Of a stretch of 64,000 bases of DNA, positions 19,185-27,751 are shown piece by piece. A program made the translations under genes and the position numbers. Each line of letters begins with the position of its first letter. The first letter of the stretch is position 1. The notes beneath the pieces were generated by a model. The model was not told where the DNA came from. It saw only the letters and a program-made list of their open reading frames with translations, and made no database searches. This stretch comes from Planotetraspora silvatica (GTDB taxonomy: Bacteria; Actinomycetota; Actinomycetes; Streptosporangiales; Streptosporangiaceae): NCBI RefSeq assembly GCF_016863315.1, contig NZ_BOOQ01000007.1, positions 150,237-214,236 on the forward strand. The letters are read 5' to 3'.

Positions 19185-20207
19185 ATGCCCTACAGCGCCG
19201 ACCTGGACATCCGGGTCACCGACTCGTCGCTGCGCGACGGCTCCCACGCCAAGCAACACCAGTTCACCGTCGAGCACGTCCGCTCCGTCGTCGCCGCGCT
19301 CGACGACGCGGGCGTGCCGGTGATCGAGGTGACGCACGGCGACGGGCTCGGCGGATCGTCGTTCAACTACGGCTTCAGCCACACCCCCGAGCAGGAGCTG
19401 ATCAAGGCCGCCGTCGCGACCGCGACTCGGGCGAAGATCGCGTTCCTCATGTTGCCCGGTCTCGGGATCCAGGACGACATCCGGGAGGCCGCCGACAACG
19501 GCGCGAGCATCTGCAGGATCGCCACGCACTGCACCGAGGCGGACATCTCGATCCAGCACTTCGGGCTGGCCAGGGAGCTGGGCCTGGAGACGGTCGGGTT
19601 CCTGATGATGGCGCACAGCCGGCCGCCCGAGGTCCTCGCCCGGCAGGCGCGGATCATGGCGGACGCGGGCTGCGAGTGCGTGTACGTCGTCGACTCGGCG
19701 GGCGCCCTGATCATGGAACAGACCTCCGACCGGGTCGCCGCGCTCGTGGCCGAGCTCGGGTCCGACGCCCAGGTCGGCTTCCACGGCCACGAGAACCTCG
19801 GCCTCGGCGTCGCCAACTCGATCCTCGCGGTCCGGGCGGGCGCCCTCCAGATCGACGGCTCGACCCGCCGGTTCGGCGCCGGGGCGGGCAACACGCCGGT
19901 CGAGGCGTTCGCCGCCGCCGTCGAGAGGCTCGGCATCCGCACCGGCATCGACACCATCAAGATCATTGATGCCGCCGAGGACGTCGTCCGCCCGATCATG
20001 GACGGCGAGTGCCTGCTCGACCGGATGGCGCTCACCATGGGCTACACCGGCGTCTACTCCAGTTTCCTCAAGCACGCCGACCGCCAGGCGAAGAAGTACG
20101 GCGTGCCCGGCGCCGAGATCCTGCTCGAGGCCGGGCGCCGCAAGCTCGTCGGCGGCCAGGAAGACCAGCTCATCGAAATCGCAGTCGCCCTCGCGGCGAA
20201 GAAGTGA
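19185..20207 (+). CDS. hsaF: 4-hydroxy-2-oxohexanoate/valerate aldolase HsaF
   Basis: The 340-residue DmpG/BphI-family aldolase has [10 protein letters not shown] near the N-terminus (metal-binding Asp and catalytic Arg) and the metal-ligand motif FHGHENLG. C-terminal dimerisation residues follow. It splits 4-hydroxy-2-oxohexanoate into pyruvate and propanal, passed to HsaG. It starts 18 bp after HsaG. The HsaA-like gene begins 8 bp after its stop, so all four genes are probably one transcript. Confidence 0.93.
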   Translation: MPYSADLDIRVTDSSLRDGSHAKQHQFTVEHVRSVVAALDDAGVPVIEVTHGDGLGGSSFNYGFSHTPEQELIKAAVATATRAKIAFLMLPGLGIQDDIREAADNGASICRIATHCTEADISIQHFGLARELGLETVGFLMMAHSRPPEVLARQARIMADAGCECVYVVDSAGALIMEQTSDRVAALVAELGSDAQVGFHGHENLGLGVANSILAVRAGALQIDGSTRRFGAGAGNTPVEAFAAAVERLGIRTGIDTIKIIDAAEDVVRPIMDGECLLDRMALTMGYTGVYSSFLKHADRQAKKYGVPGAEILLEAGRRKLVGGQEDQLIEIAVALAAKK

Positions 20208-20215
20208 GAAAAGCC

Positions 20216-21400
20216 ATGGGCAACCCGGTACTCGAAGCGATCACCCAGAGGGCCGAGGAGATCAGCGCGCTCGGTTCCGCGAACGAGACGCTGTGCAGGC
20301 TGGACGACCAGGCCGCCAAGGTGCTGCGCGAGGCCGGCGTCATCCGGATGCTCCAGCCGAAGATCCACGGCGGCTTCGAGTTCCATCCGCGCGAGTTCGC
20401 CGAGACCGTCATGAAGATCGCCAGTCTGGACGGGTCGACCGGCTGGGTCGCCGGGGTCGTCGGCGTGCACCCCTGGGAGATGGCCTACGCCGACCCGAAG
20501 GTCCAGGAGGAGATCTGGGGGGAGAACCAGGACACCTGGATCGCCTCGCCGTACGCGCCGATGGGCGTCGCCCGGCCGGTCGACGGCGGCTACGTCTTCA
20601 ACGGCCGCTGGCAGTTCTCCTCCGGCACCGACCACTGCGACTGGATCTTCCTCGGCGGCATGCTCGGCGACGAGGAGGGCAAGATGGCCAAGCCGCCGGA
20701 GCCGCTGCACCTGATCCTCCCGCGGTCCGACTACGAGATCGTCGAAGACTCGTGGAACGTGGTCGGCCTGCGGGGCACCGGCAGCAAGGACGTCGTCGTC
20801 AGGGACGCGTTCGTCCCCGGCTACCGGGTCATCCCGTTCTCGAAGGTGGTGGACGGCAGCGCGGCCAGGGAGGCGGGGCTGACCAACCCGACCTACCACC
20901 TGCCGTTCTCCGTCGCGTTCCCCCTCGGCATCACCGCCTCCGTGATCGGGATGGCCGAAGGCGCCCTCGCCCACCACCTGGCCTATCAGAAGGGGCGGGT
21001 GCAGATCACCGGCACCAAGATCAAGGACGATCCGTACGTGCTCTACGCCATCAGCGAGGCCGCGGCGGACATCGCGGCCGCGCGGTCGGCGCTCCTCGAC
21101 AACGCCTCGCGGATGTACGACCTCGTCGCGGCGGGCCGCGAGGTCACCTTCGACGAGCGGGCGGTGAGCCGGCGCACCCAGGTCCAGGCGGCCTGGCGGG
21201 CGGTCCGGGCGGTCGACGAGATCGTCAACCGGTCCGGCGGGAACGCCATGCGTGTCGACAACCCGATTCAGCGCTTCTGGCGTGACGCGCACGTGGGCCT
21301 GACGCACGCCATCCACGTGCCGGGCTCGGTCTTCCACGTCTCGGCGCTGACCCAACTCGGCATCGAGCCGCCTCAAGGCCCGATGCGCTCGATGATCTGA
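20216..21400 (+). CDS. HsaA-like flavin-dependent monooxygenase, paralogue
   Basis: The 394-residue protein has the ACAD-like fold of group D flavin monooxygenases. GSTGWVAGVVGVH and GRWQFSSGTDHCDW are close to HsaA, but the N-terminus and the C-terminus (ending GPMRSMI) differ. The protein at 27752 matches Mycobacterium HsaA far better, including its C-terminal region. This copy is therefore probably a paralogue acting on another phenol, using flavin reduced by HsaB or another reductase (inference). It is the last gene of the HsaE-HsaG-HsaF transcript. Confidence 0.8.
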   Translation: MGNPVLEAITQRAEEISALGSANETLCRLDDQAAKVLREAGVIRMLQPKIHGGFEFHPREFAETVMKIASLDGSTGWVAGVVGVHPWEMAYADPKVQEEIWGENQDTWIASPYAPMGVARPVDGGYVFNGRWQFSSGTDHCDWIFLGGMLGDEEGKMAKPPEPLHLILPRSDYEIVEDSWNVVGLRGTGSKDVVVRDAFVPGYRVIPFSKVVDGSAAREAGLTNPTYHLPFSVAFPLGITASVIGMAEGALAHHLAYQKGRVQITGTKIKDDPYVLYAISEAAADIAAARSALLDNASRMYDLVAAGREVTFDERAVSRRTQVQAAWRAVRAVDEIVNRSGGNAMRVDNPIQRFWRDAHVGLTHAIHVPGSVFHVSALTQLGIEPPQGPMRSMI

Positions 21401-21489
21401 GGCCGAGGGCGCTCCTGCCGATCATTTGGACGGGGTTGATAGGACTAAACTCCCAAAGGTCAACAATGTTGCCCGTTAGGTGAGCGGCT

Positions 21490-22668
21490 TTGAACATCCC
21501 TCCACAGCCAGGTGCCGAGTGGCGGTTCAACCCCCCGCCCGGCTGGCCGGTTCCCCCCAGAGACTGGATCCCGACTCCGAACTGGACCGGGCCCGGCCCG
21601 GGCTGGCCGGAGCCCCCGGCGAACTGGCAGTGGTGGGTTCGCGATCTGACGGCGTTACGCGACACCATGGCGTTCGGTCCGGGGCCGAGCGCGTTCGATC
21701 AGCGTCCGGCGGGCCCGGCCCCGATGGGCCGGCCGCCGATGGGCCCGCCGCCGGGTGGGCGGCCGCCGATGGGTCAGCCTCCGATGGGTCCCGGTCCAGG
21801 GGGTCCGGGAGCGTTCGGCCCTGCTCAGGGCGGCCCGGGCGGATTCCCTGCTCAGGGTCCGGGTGGGTTCCCTCCTCAGGGTGGCTTCGGTCAGGACGGG
21901 TTCGGGCAGGGCGGATTCGGTCAGGACGGCTTCGGGCAGGGTGGCTTCGGTCAGGACGGCTTCGGGCAGGGTGGCTTCGGCCCTGCCTACTCCGGGCCTG
22001 ACTCGTTCGGCCCGGCCGGGATGGAAGCCGAGCGGCAGGATGCGGCTTCCGAACCCCTGTGGAAGACGTTGGCAGCCATCGGCGTCGCCGCCGTGATCGG
22101 CGTCGGGGTCGCTTTCGTGATCTACGCGTTTCAGGGTGACAAGGCAGGTGGCAGCAGTTCGGCGAAGCCCACCGCTTCCCCGTCCTCCAGTGCGAAGGCC
22201 GCCGCTGTGAAGAAGGCCGCGCACGTGCAGGCCGTGGCGATCGACAAGGTCCTCGATGCGAGCAAGCCCAGCCGGGGCAAGCTCCAGCAGGGGCTCAACA
22301 TGATGCGGCCGCCCTGCGCGAAGGCCGAGCAGGGCATCGCGGCGATCCAGCAGGCCGCCGACCAGCGGGCCGAACAGGTCCAGCAGGCGAAGAAGCTGAA
22401 AGTCGGCGCGATAGAAGGCGGCGACGAGCTGAAGCGGCAACTCGTGACCGCGCTTCTGAACTCGCAGCGGGCCGACGACGCGTACCTGAAATGGGCGCAG
22501 AAGTACCAGGCCAACGGCTGCTCCGGGGCGACCGTGGGAGACGCGGACTACAACGCAGGGAACGCGGCGTCCAAGAGCGCCACCACGGCCAAGGCCGCGT
22601 TCGTCGACCTCTGGGGTCCGATCGCGGAACGGGAGGGGCTGCCCGCTCGCAGCCAGGGTGTGATCTGA
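21490..22668 (+). CDS. Pro/Gly-rich single-pass membrane protein with repeats
   Basis: The TTG start at 21490 has AGGTGAG at good spacing. Residues 1-50 carry Trp-Pro repeats of the form PPPGWPxPP found at the N-termini of many actinobacterial membrane proteins. Residues 70-165 are Pro/Gly/Met/Gln-rich, with three exact GFGQDGFGQG-type units. A membrane helix spans about 191-213. The remaining 180 residues, rich in Ala/Lys/Gln with two Cys, are predicted outside. No function is assigned. It interrupts the steroid genes between the HsaA paralogue and HsaC, and may be unrelated to them. Confidence 0.75.
   Translation: MNIPPQPGAEWRFNPPPGWPVPPRDWIPTPNWTGPGPGWPEPPANWQWWVRDLTALRDTMAFGPGPSAFDQRPAGPAPMGRPPMGPPPGGRPPMGQPPMGPGPGGPGAFGPAQGGPGGFPAQGPGGFPPQGGFGQDGFGQGGFGQDGFGQGGFGQDGFGQGGFGPAYSGPDSFGPAGMEAERQDAASEPLWKTLAAIGVAAVIGVGVAFVIYAFQGDKAGGSSSAKPTASPSSSAKAAAVKKAAHVQAVAIDKVLDASKPSRGKLQQGLNMMRPPCAKAEQGIAAIQQAADQRAEQVQQAKKLKVGAIEGGDELKRQLVTALLNSQRADDAYLKWAQKYQANGCSGATVGDADYNAGNAASKSATTAKAAFVDLWGPIAEREGLPARSQGVI
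21880..21969 (+). repeat. 30-bp tandem repeat, three copies
   Basis: Three 30-bp units encode GGFGQDGFGQ at residues 131-160 of the membrane protein. The units differ at only a few third-position bases, so they expanded recently or are kept alike. Confidence 0.85.
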
Positions 22669-22742
22669 GCCTTGTACGGCCGGGGCGATGCCGAGAGCGC
22701 GGTGGTGGTGAGCCCCCTCCGAAGGTCGCCGTAGACGGGGAC

Positions 22743-22757
22743 TCTCACTCAGCGGGA
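22743..22757. promoter_or_regulatory. TCCC-type 15-bp operator, hsaC
   Basis: TCTCACTCAGCGGGA lies about 107 bp upstream of the HsaC start. It matches TCCCRSTCASCGGGA at all but one position and marks a separate promoter for HsaC and the following dehydrogenase genes. Confidence 0.6.
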
Positions 22758-22863
22758 GCCCCCAGGCGGCGGCACGCCCTGTCTGTCACTTTGGGGTGGA
22801 CGACGGCCGCTCGCTCAGGCCAGGCCCGAGCGTGGGTGCAGCGAGCTCGGCACCGGCAGATGG

Positions 22864-23805
22864 GTGGACAGGGTGACACAGATCCGAGGACTGGGCTATC
22901 TCAAGGTCCAGACGCGTGACATCGGGCGCTGGCGCGAGCTCGTGATCGACGGGCTCGGCTTCGCCGAGGGCTCCGGGTCTGAGCCGGACGCCCTGTACCT
23001 CCGGATGGACGAGCGGCAGGCACGGCTCATCGTGGTCCCCGGCGACTCCGACCGGGTGCTCGCCATCGGGTGGGAGGTCCGCGACCAGTTCGCCCTCGCC
23101 GCCGTCGGCCGCGCCGTCGAGGCGTACGGCACGCCGGTCAAGGTGCTCTCCGAACAGGAGTCCATCGACCGCGCGGTGGAGCAGGTGATCGCGTTCACCG
23201 ATCCCGGCGGTCATCCGATCGAGGTCTACTTCGGCCCCGTGCTCGACCACAGCCCCGTGCTCACCGGCAGGGGGCAGCGGTTCGTGACCGGACCGCAGGG
23301 GATGGGCCACGTGGTGCTGCCCACCACGACGATGGAGGAGACCGTCTCCTTCTACACCGAGGTCCTCGGCTTCCTGCCGCGCGGAGCGATGAAGCTGGGC
23401 CGGGCCAGGCCGCCGTTCAGGCGGCTTCGCTTCATGGGCGTCAACCAGCGGCACCACAGCCTCGCGATCGCCCCGGCGGGACATTCCGGGGACCCGGGCG
23501 TGGTGCACCTCATGGTCGAGGTCGACAGCCTGGACGCGGTCGGCCGGGCACTGGACAGGGTGAACAAGCTCGGCTTCTCCATCTCCTCGACCCTGGGCCG
23601 CCACACCAACGACAAGATGGTCTCCTTCTACGTCCGCGCCCCGGGCGGCTGGGACATCGAGTACGGCACCGACGGCATGCTCGTCGACGAGACGTACTAC
23701 ACGGCCGAGGAGATCAGCGCCGACAGCTACTGGGGCCACGACTGGTCAGGCTCAGAACCCCTGGCCGCCTTCGGGCCCGGGCCGGGGTCGGGGCCCCGGG
23801 CATGA
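22864..23805 (+). CDS. hsaC: 3,4-DHSA extradiol dioxygenase HsaC
   Basis: This is a two-domain vicinal-oxygen-chelate dioxygenase of 313 residues. Metal ligands His149 (MGHVVL), His215 (VVHLMVEV) and Glu266 (DIEYG) align with His145, His215 and Glu266 of BphC-type enzymes; His200 or its neighbour His199 is the active-site histidine. HsaC cleaves the catechol 3,4-DHSA next to the hydroxyls to give 4,9-DSHA. A second GTG at 22873 would start the protein nearer the typical N-terminus. Its stop overlaps the next gene's ATG. Confidence 0.92.
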   Translation: MDRVTQIRGLGYLKVQTRDIGRWRELVIDGLGFAEGSGSEPDALYLRMDERQARLIVVPGDSDRVLAIGWEVRDQFALAAVGRAVEAYGTPVKVLSEQESIDRAVEQVIAFTDPGGHPIEVYFGPVLDHSPVLTGRGQRFVTGPQGMGHVVLPTTTMEETVSFYTEVLGFLPRGAMKLGRARPPFRRLRFMGVNQRHHSLAIAPAGHSGDPGVVHLMVEVDSLDAVGRALDRVNKLGFSISSTLGRHTNDKMVSFYVRAPGGWDIEYGTDGMLVDETYYTAEEISADSYWGHDWSGSEPLAAFGPGPGSGPRA

Positions 23806-25286
23806 GCATGGGCGCCGTGCCGCCGGTCGAGCCCGTGCCCGCCGATTCGATCACCGCCTTCGACCATGAATGCGACGTGCTCGTCGTCGGCTTCGGATGC
23901 GCCGGCGCGGCCGCCGCCTTCGAGGCCGCGACGGCGGGCGCCGACGTGCTCGTGCTGGAGCGCGCGGGCGGGCCCGGCGGCTCCTCGGCGCAGTCCGGGG
24001 GAGAGCTCTATCTCGGGGGCGGCACCGCGGTGCAGCGGGCGTGCGGCTTCGACGACGATCCGGACAACATGTTCGCCTTCCTCAAGGCGGCGCTCGGCCC
24101 GCACGCCGACGAGGAGAAGCTGCGGCTGTACTGCGACGAGAGCGTCGAGCACTTCGAATGGTTCCGCGGCCGGGGTCTCACCTTCAACGAGACGTTGCAC
24201 GACGCCCCGACCTGGATGCCCCTGACGACCGACGGCCTGATGTGGCTGGGCGAGAACGCCTGGCCGTACAACACGATCGCCCGGCCGGTTCCGCGCGGCC
24301 ATCGGCCGGCGACCGAGGCGTTCGGCGGCTGGCTGCTCATGGAGAAGCTGGCCGAGGCCGCGAAGGCCGCGGGCGCGGCCTGCCACGCCGACACCCGCGC
24401 CGCCAATCTGATCGTGGACGGCGACGGCCGGGTGGCCGGAGTCGTGGCGCGCAGATACGGCGAGACGCTGACCTATCGCGCGCGCCGGGCGGTGATCCTC
24501 ACGACCGGCGGCTTCGTCGACAACGAGGAGATGCTGGCCGACCACGCCCCCGTGCTGCTCGGCCACGGCAAGGTCAGCGACGGCCTCGACGACGGCGGCG
24601 GCATCCGGATGGCGACGGCGCTCGGCGCGGCCACCCGGCGCATGTCGGTCGTGGAGATCGCCCTGACGGCGCTGCCCGCGATCCTCGTGCGCGGCATGCT
24701 CGTCAACGCGCTCGGCCAGAGGTTCATCAACGAGGACGTCTATCCGGGCCTGTTCAGCGTGGCCGCCGTACGGCACCAGCCGGGCCCCTACTGGGCGATC
24801 ATCGACGAGAAGGGCTACGAGGAGATCCCGCCCGAGGACCTGTGGGGTGTACGCCCGCGGTTCGTCGCGGAGACGGTCGCCGAGCTGGAGGAGTCGCTCG
24901 GCATGCCGGTAGGAGCGCTGGAGGCCACCCTCGCCGTGTACAACCGGCACGCGGAGCGGGCGAGCGACCCCTACTTCCACAAGGACCAGAGGTGGCTGCG
25001 GCCACTGCGGCCGCCGCTCGCCGCCGTCGATCCGCAGGAGGGCTTCGCCCCGGGCGACGCCGAGGGCGCGGGCAAGGGGACCGGCGTCGCCGGCTTCACG
25101 CTCGGCGGGCTGCACACCACCGTGGACGGCGCCGTGCTCAACCACTCGGGGCGGCCGATTCCCGGCCTGTACGCCGCGGGCCGGGCCGGTGCCGGAATCC
25201 ACGGCGAGGGCTACATCAGCGGGACGTCGCTCGGCGACGGCACGTTCTTCGGCCGCAGGGCCGGCCGCGCCGCCGCAGGCGAATGA
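23802..25286 (+). CDS. FAD steroid dehydrogenase, probable delta4-(5alpha)-type
   Basis: The ATG at 23802 overlaps the HsaC stop and gives 494 residues. The N-terminal FAD motif is GFGCAGAAAA. It lacks the KstD YxGPG motif and ends instead with GEGYISGTSLGDGTFFGRRAG, placing Tyr471 and Ser473 in a Tyr-x-Ser arrangement. The delta4-(5alpha)-dehydrogenase of Rhodococcus jostii uses Tyr319, Tyr466 and Ser468, and INEDVYPG here could supply the first tyrosine. It would oxidise 5alpha-3-ketosteroids to 4-enes, letting saturated steroids enter the pathway. Other fumarate-reductase-like steroid dehydrogenases remain possible. Confidence 0.72.
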   Translation: MSMGAVPPVEPVPADSITAFDHECDVLVVGFGCAGAAAAFEAATAGADVLVLERAGGPGGSSAQSGGELYLGGGTAVQRACGFDDDPDNMFAFLKAALGPHADEEKLRLYCDESVEHFEWFRGRGLTFNETLHDAPTWMPLTTDGLMWLGENAWPYNTIARPVPRGHRPATEAFGGWLLMEKLAEAAKAAGAACHADTRAANLIVDGDGRVAGVVARRYGETLTYRARRAVILTTGGFVDNEEMLADHAPVLLGHGKVSDGLDDGGGIRMATALGAATRRMSVVEIALTALPAILVRGMLVNALGQRFINEDVYPGLFSVAAVRHQPGPYWAIIDEKGYEEIPPEDLWGVRPRFVAETVAELEESLGMPVGALEATLAVYNRHAERASDPYFHKDQRWLRPLRPPLAAVDPQEGFAPGDAEGAGKGTGVAGFTLGGLHTTVDGAVLNHSGRPIPGLYAAGRAGAGIHGEGYISGTSLGDGTFFGRRAGRAAAGE

Positions 25287-25366
25287 CCACGGGAGCCCGA
25301 CCCGCCGTGCCGGAGGCGCGGCCGATGACCCAGTGCCGCGGGCGCGGCCATGGACATGGAGGACGG

Positions 25367-26116
25367 ATGAACCGTTTCGAGGACAGGAACGTCCTGCTGA
25401 CCGGCGCCGGGTCCGGCATCGGCAGGGCGACCGTCGTGCGACTGCTCTCCGAGGGGGCGACGGTCTTCGCCGTGGACCGGGACGCCGCCGGGCTCGCCGA
25501 GACCTGTGGGCTCGCCGGCGACACCGGCCGGTTCGTCGCCCATGTGGCCGACCTGGCGGAGGAGGAGGCGGTGGTCTCGGCCGCCGCCGCGGCCGTCGCC
25601 GCACTCGGACGGGTCGACGTGCTGGTCAATGTGGCGGGGGTCCTCCGGGTCACGCCGATGGACTCGCTGCGGCTCGACGACTACAGGGAGATCTTCGCGA
25701 TCAACGTGTTCGCGCCGGTCCTGCTCTGCCGGGAGGTGCTGCCGCACGTGCCGGACCGCACCGGGGTGGTCGTGAACGTGACCTCGACGGCGGCGACCAA
25801 GGCCCACCCGTGGATGACCGGCTACGCGGCCTCCAAGGGCGCCCTGTTGTCGTTCTCGATCAGCCTGGCCGCGGAGCTGTCGGAGCGGCGGATCCGCGTC
25901 GTGCCCGTCTCACCCGGTGGCATCGCCACACCTCTGACGGCGAACAAGGAGACCTACGCGGGCATCGACACCTCGTGGTACGCCCGCACCTATCCCCTGT
26001 GGGGCAGGCCCGGCCGCCCCGAGAACGTCGCGGGGACGATCGCCTTCGCGGCCTCCGCGGACGGCGCCTATCTCAACGGCGTCGAGATCCGCGTCGACGG
26101 CGGCTCCCACAGCTGA
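25367..26116 (+). CDS. Short-chain dehydrogenase/reductase
   Basis: I chose ATG 25367, preceded by GGAGGACGG, giving 249 residues. An in-frame ATG at 25283, overlapping the previous stop, would add 28 residues. The NAD motif is TGAGSGIG (12-19), with NVAG, catalytic Ser in NVTSTAA and YAASKGA. Classical SDR; likely a hydroxysteroid dehydrogenase from its place beside HsaC and KshA, but the position oxidised cannot be read from sequence. Confidence 0.82.
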   Translation: MNRFEDRNVLLTGAGSGIGRATVVRLLSEGATVFAVDRDAAGLAETCGLAGDTGRFVAHVADLAEEEAVVSAAAAAVAALGRVDVLVNVAGVLRVTPMDSLRLDDYREIFAINVFAPVLLCREVLPHVPDRTGVVVNVTSTAATKAHPWMTGYAASKGALLSFSISLAAELSERRIRVVPVSPGGIATPLTANKETYAGIDTSWYARTYPLWGRPGRPENVAGTIAFAASADGAYLNGVEIRVDGGSHS

Positions 26117-26128
26117 TCCACAGAGTCT

Positions 26129-26152
26129 CGGCCGGCACCGGTGTGCCGGCCG
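26129..26152. terminator. Strong bidirectional terminator hairpin
   Basis: Perfect 10-bp arms CGGCCGGCAC and GTGCCGGCCG enclose the 4-base loop CGGT. It lies between converging genes, the SDR (plus) and the KshA accessory gene (minus). Confidence 0.75.
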
Positions 26153-26162
26153 GTGAGTCCGG

Positions 26163-26441
26163 TCAGTCCTCGGGTACGGCGAGGGCGCCGTCGAGTGCCG
26201 CCCGGACGATCGACTCGCGCAGTGCCGTACAGCCCGGGAAGAGACCGTGGTCCGGCCCGCCGCCGTCGCCGGAGCGGGCGGCGCGCCGTTCGAGGCAGGC
26301 CCTGAGCGCCTGCGCGCTCCACTGGACGCTGGTCTGGTGCCAGCTCGCCTTTCGCACCTCGACCTCCGCGCCGCACTGGTGGCAGTCCAGCGGCTGCATG
26401 GGCGCGCCGTCGAGCAGCCGGTTGTCGGCGCGGATCGTCAT
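26163..26441 (-). CDS. Small CxxC protein coupled to KshA
   Basis: A 92-residue protein whose ATG overlaps the KshA stop (ATGA). It has DCHQCG (Cys20, Cys23), SWHQTSVQW and Cys71 in FPGCTALRES, which look like metal ligands or a zinc-ribbon-like fold. It is not a recognisable ferredoxin. Function is not established. Tight coupling to KshA suggests an accessory role in oxygenase assembly or electron transfer (inference). Confidence 0.75.
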   Translation of the reverse strand: MTIRADNRLLDGAPMQPLDCHQCGAEVEVRKASWHQTSVQWSAQALRACLERRAARSGDGGGPDHGLFPGCTALRESIVRAALDGALAVPED

Positions 26442-27586
26442 GCCTGCCGGCCCGCCGCGGCCCTGCGGGCGAGGTTCGCCTCGACCTCCTGCTTCCACGC
26501 CTCGACCGGGCGGGTGGTGTCGAGCTCGAACTCGAAGCGCTCCACCATCTCCGGCCTGACGTCGGCCACGTCGACGTAGAACTGCTCGTACCAGCGGCGG
26601 AGCTGGTAGACCGGCCCGTCCTCCTCGCACAGCAGGGGGTTGTCGATGCGGGTCTTGTGCTTCCAGATCTGGACGTCCTGGTCGAAGCCCTTGAGGATGA
26701 AGTCCCCCAGCTTCTGGGCCATGGCCTCGGCCCCCTCCCGGGGGAGCTTGTCGCTGTGCTGCACGATGATGCCCGAGTGCAGCATGAACGAGTTCCCGTC
26801 GATCGGGTAGTGCGCGTTGATCAGCACGGACTTGAGGTCCATGTCGTCGTAGTGGTAGGTCAGGTCGTCGATCATGAAGGACGGCCCGTGGTAGGACGCC
26901 ACCGAGGAGTTGCCGAGCATCCGCGGGCCCTTGCCCGGCGGGCGGGCGTCCGGGCGGCTCAGGCCGTTCATGATCTGGGTCGCCACATGGCCCTCGAAGA
27001 TGTTCTTGAAGTACGTGGGGAACGAGTAGTGCACGTAGAAGAAGTGCGCCATGTCCACCACGTTGTCCATGACCTCGCGGCAGTTCGTCTCGACCACGAT
27101 CTCCTGCCAGACCCAGTCGGTCCAGTCGTCGCGCGTGGCCCCCTCGATGCGGGGGATCGCCACCTCCGGCGGAGGCGGGTTGCCCTCCGGGTCGTTCCAG
27201 ACGAACAGGAGGCCGTCCTGCTCCATCGTGATCCACGCGGCGGTGCGGGCGCGCAGGGGGACGCGACGGGCGTAGGGGATCTTCTTGCAGCGGCCGTCGC
27301 CGCCCCAGCGCCAGTCGTGGAACGGGCAGGCGAGCTCGTCGCCCTTGATCGTGCCCTTGGAGAGGTCGGCGCCCATGTGCCTGCAGTAGGCGTCCAGCAC
27401 GTTGAGGCCGCCGTCGCCGCTCTGGAAGACCACGAGCTTCTGGCCGAACGCGTTGACGGTGTGGGGCCTGCCATCCTTGAACTGCCCGGACAGGCCGAGG
27501 CAGTGCCAGCCTCTGGCGAATCGCGTGGGCACCGCTTCCGCTTCGATGCTGCGGATGCCGGTGGTCGAGGCCTCGACTGCAGTCAC
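26438..27586 (-). CDS. kshA: 3-ketosteroid 9alpha-hydroxylase oxygenase KshA
   Basis: GTG at 27586 gives 382 residues starting MTAVEASTTG, which fits KshA length; an upstream ATG at 27625 would add 13 residues over an operator-like palindrome. Rieske ligands are Cys68, His70, Cys87 and His90. The iron site NVVDMAHFFYVH supplies Asp178, His181 and His186, with a C-terminal Asp in QDVQIW, the same spacing as Mycobacterium KshA. It hydroxylates C9 of 3-ketosteroids with electrons from KshB, 9 kb away. It is divergent from HsaA. Confidence 0.95.
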   Translation of the reverse strand: MTAVEASTTGIRSIEAEAVPTRFARGWHCLGLSGQFKDGRPHTVNAFGQKLVVFQSGDGGLNVLDAYCRHMGADLSKGTIKGDELACPFHDWRWGGDGRCKKIPYARRVPLRARTAAWITMEQDGLLFVWNDPEGNPPPPEVAIPRIEGATRDDWTDWVWQEIVVETNCREVMDNVVDMAHFFYVHYSFPTYFKNIFEGHVATQIMNGLSRPDARPPGKGPRMLGNSSVASYHGPSFMIDDLTYHYDDMDLKSVLINAHYPIDGNSFMLHSGIIVQHSDKLPREGAEAMAQKLGDFILKGFDQDVQIWKHKTRIDNPLLCEEDGPVYQLRRWYEQFYVDVADVRPEMVERFEFELDTTRPVEAWKQEVEANLARRAAAGRQA

Positions 27587-27603
27587 GTTGACCCATCCCT
27601 TCA

Positions 27604-27617
27604 AGGACGCACGTCCT
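27604..27617. promoter_or_regulatory. AGGACG-CA-CGTCCT palindrome upstream of kshA
   Basis: Perfect 6-bp arms around CA, 18 bp upstream of the chosen KshA start. No second copy was seen, so the bound protein is unknown. Confidence 0.35.
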
Positions 27618-27656
27618 CCCAGCATGCCAATTCGGATCCGGCCGCCCGGCCGTCAG

Positions 27657-27671
27657 TCCCATTGGCCGGGA
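27657..27671. promoter_or_regulatory. TCCC-type 15-bp operator, kshA/hsaA
   Basis: TCCCATTGGCCGGGA. The outer bases match the motif; the centre (TTGG) departs from TCA. It sits between divergent KshA and HsaA and is flanked by GTCAG (27652) and CTGAC (27677). Confidence 0.45.
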
Positions 27672-27751
27672 TGGCCCTGACATGCGCTCATCGGCGCGAC
27701 GCACCATCATGGACGCAGAGACCCGGACGAACGCGACATGGAGAGCGACAC

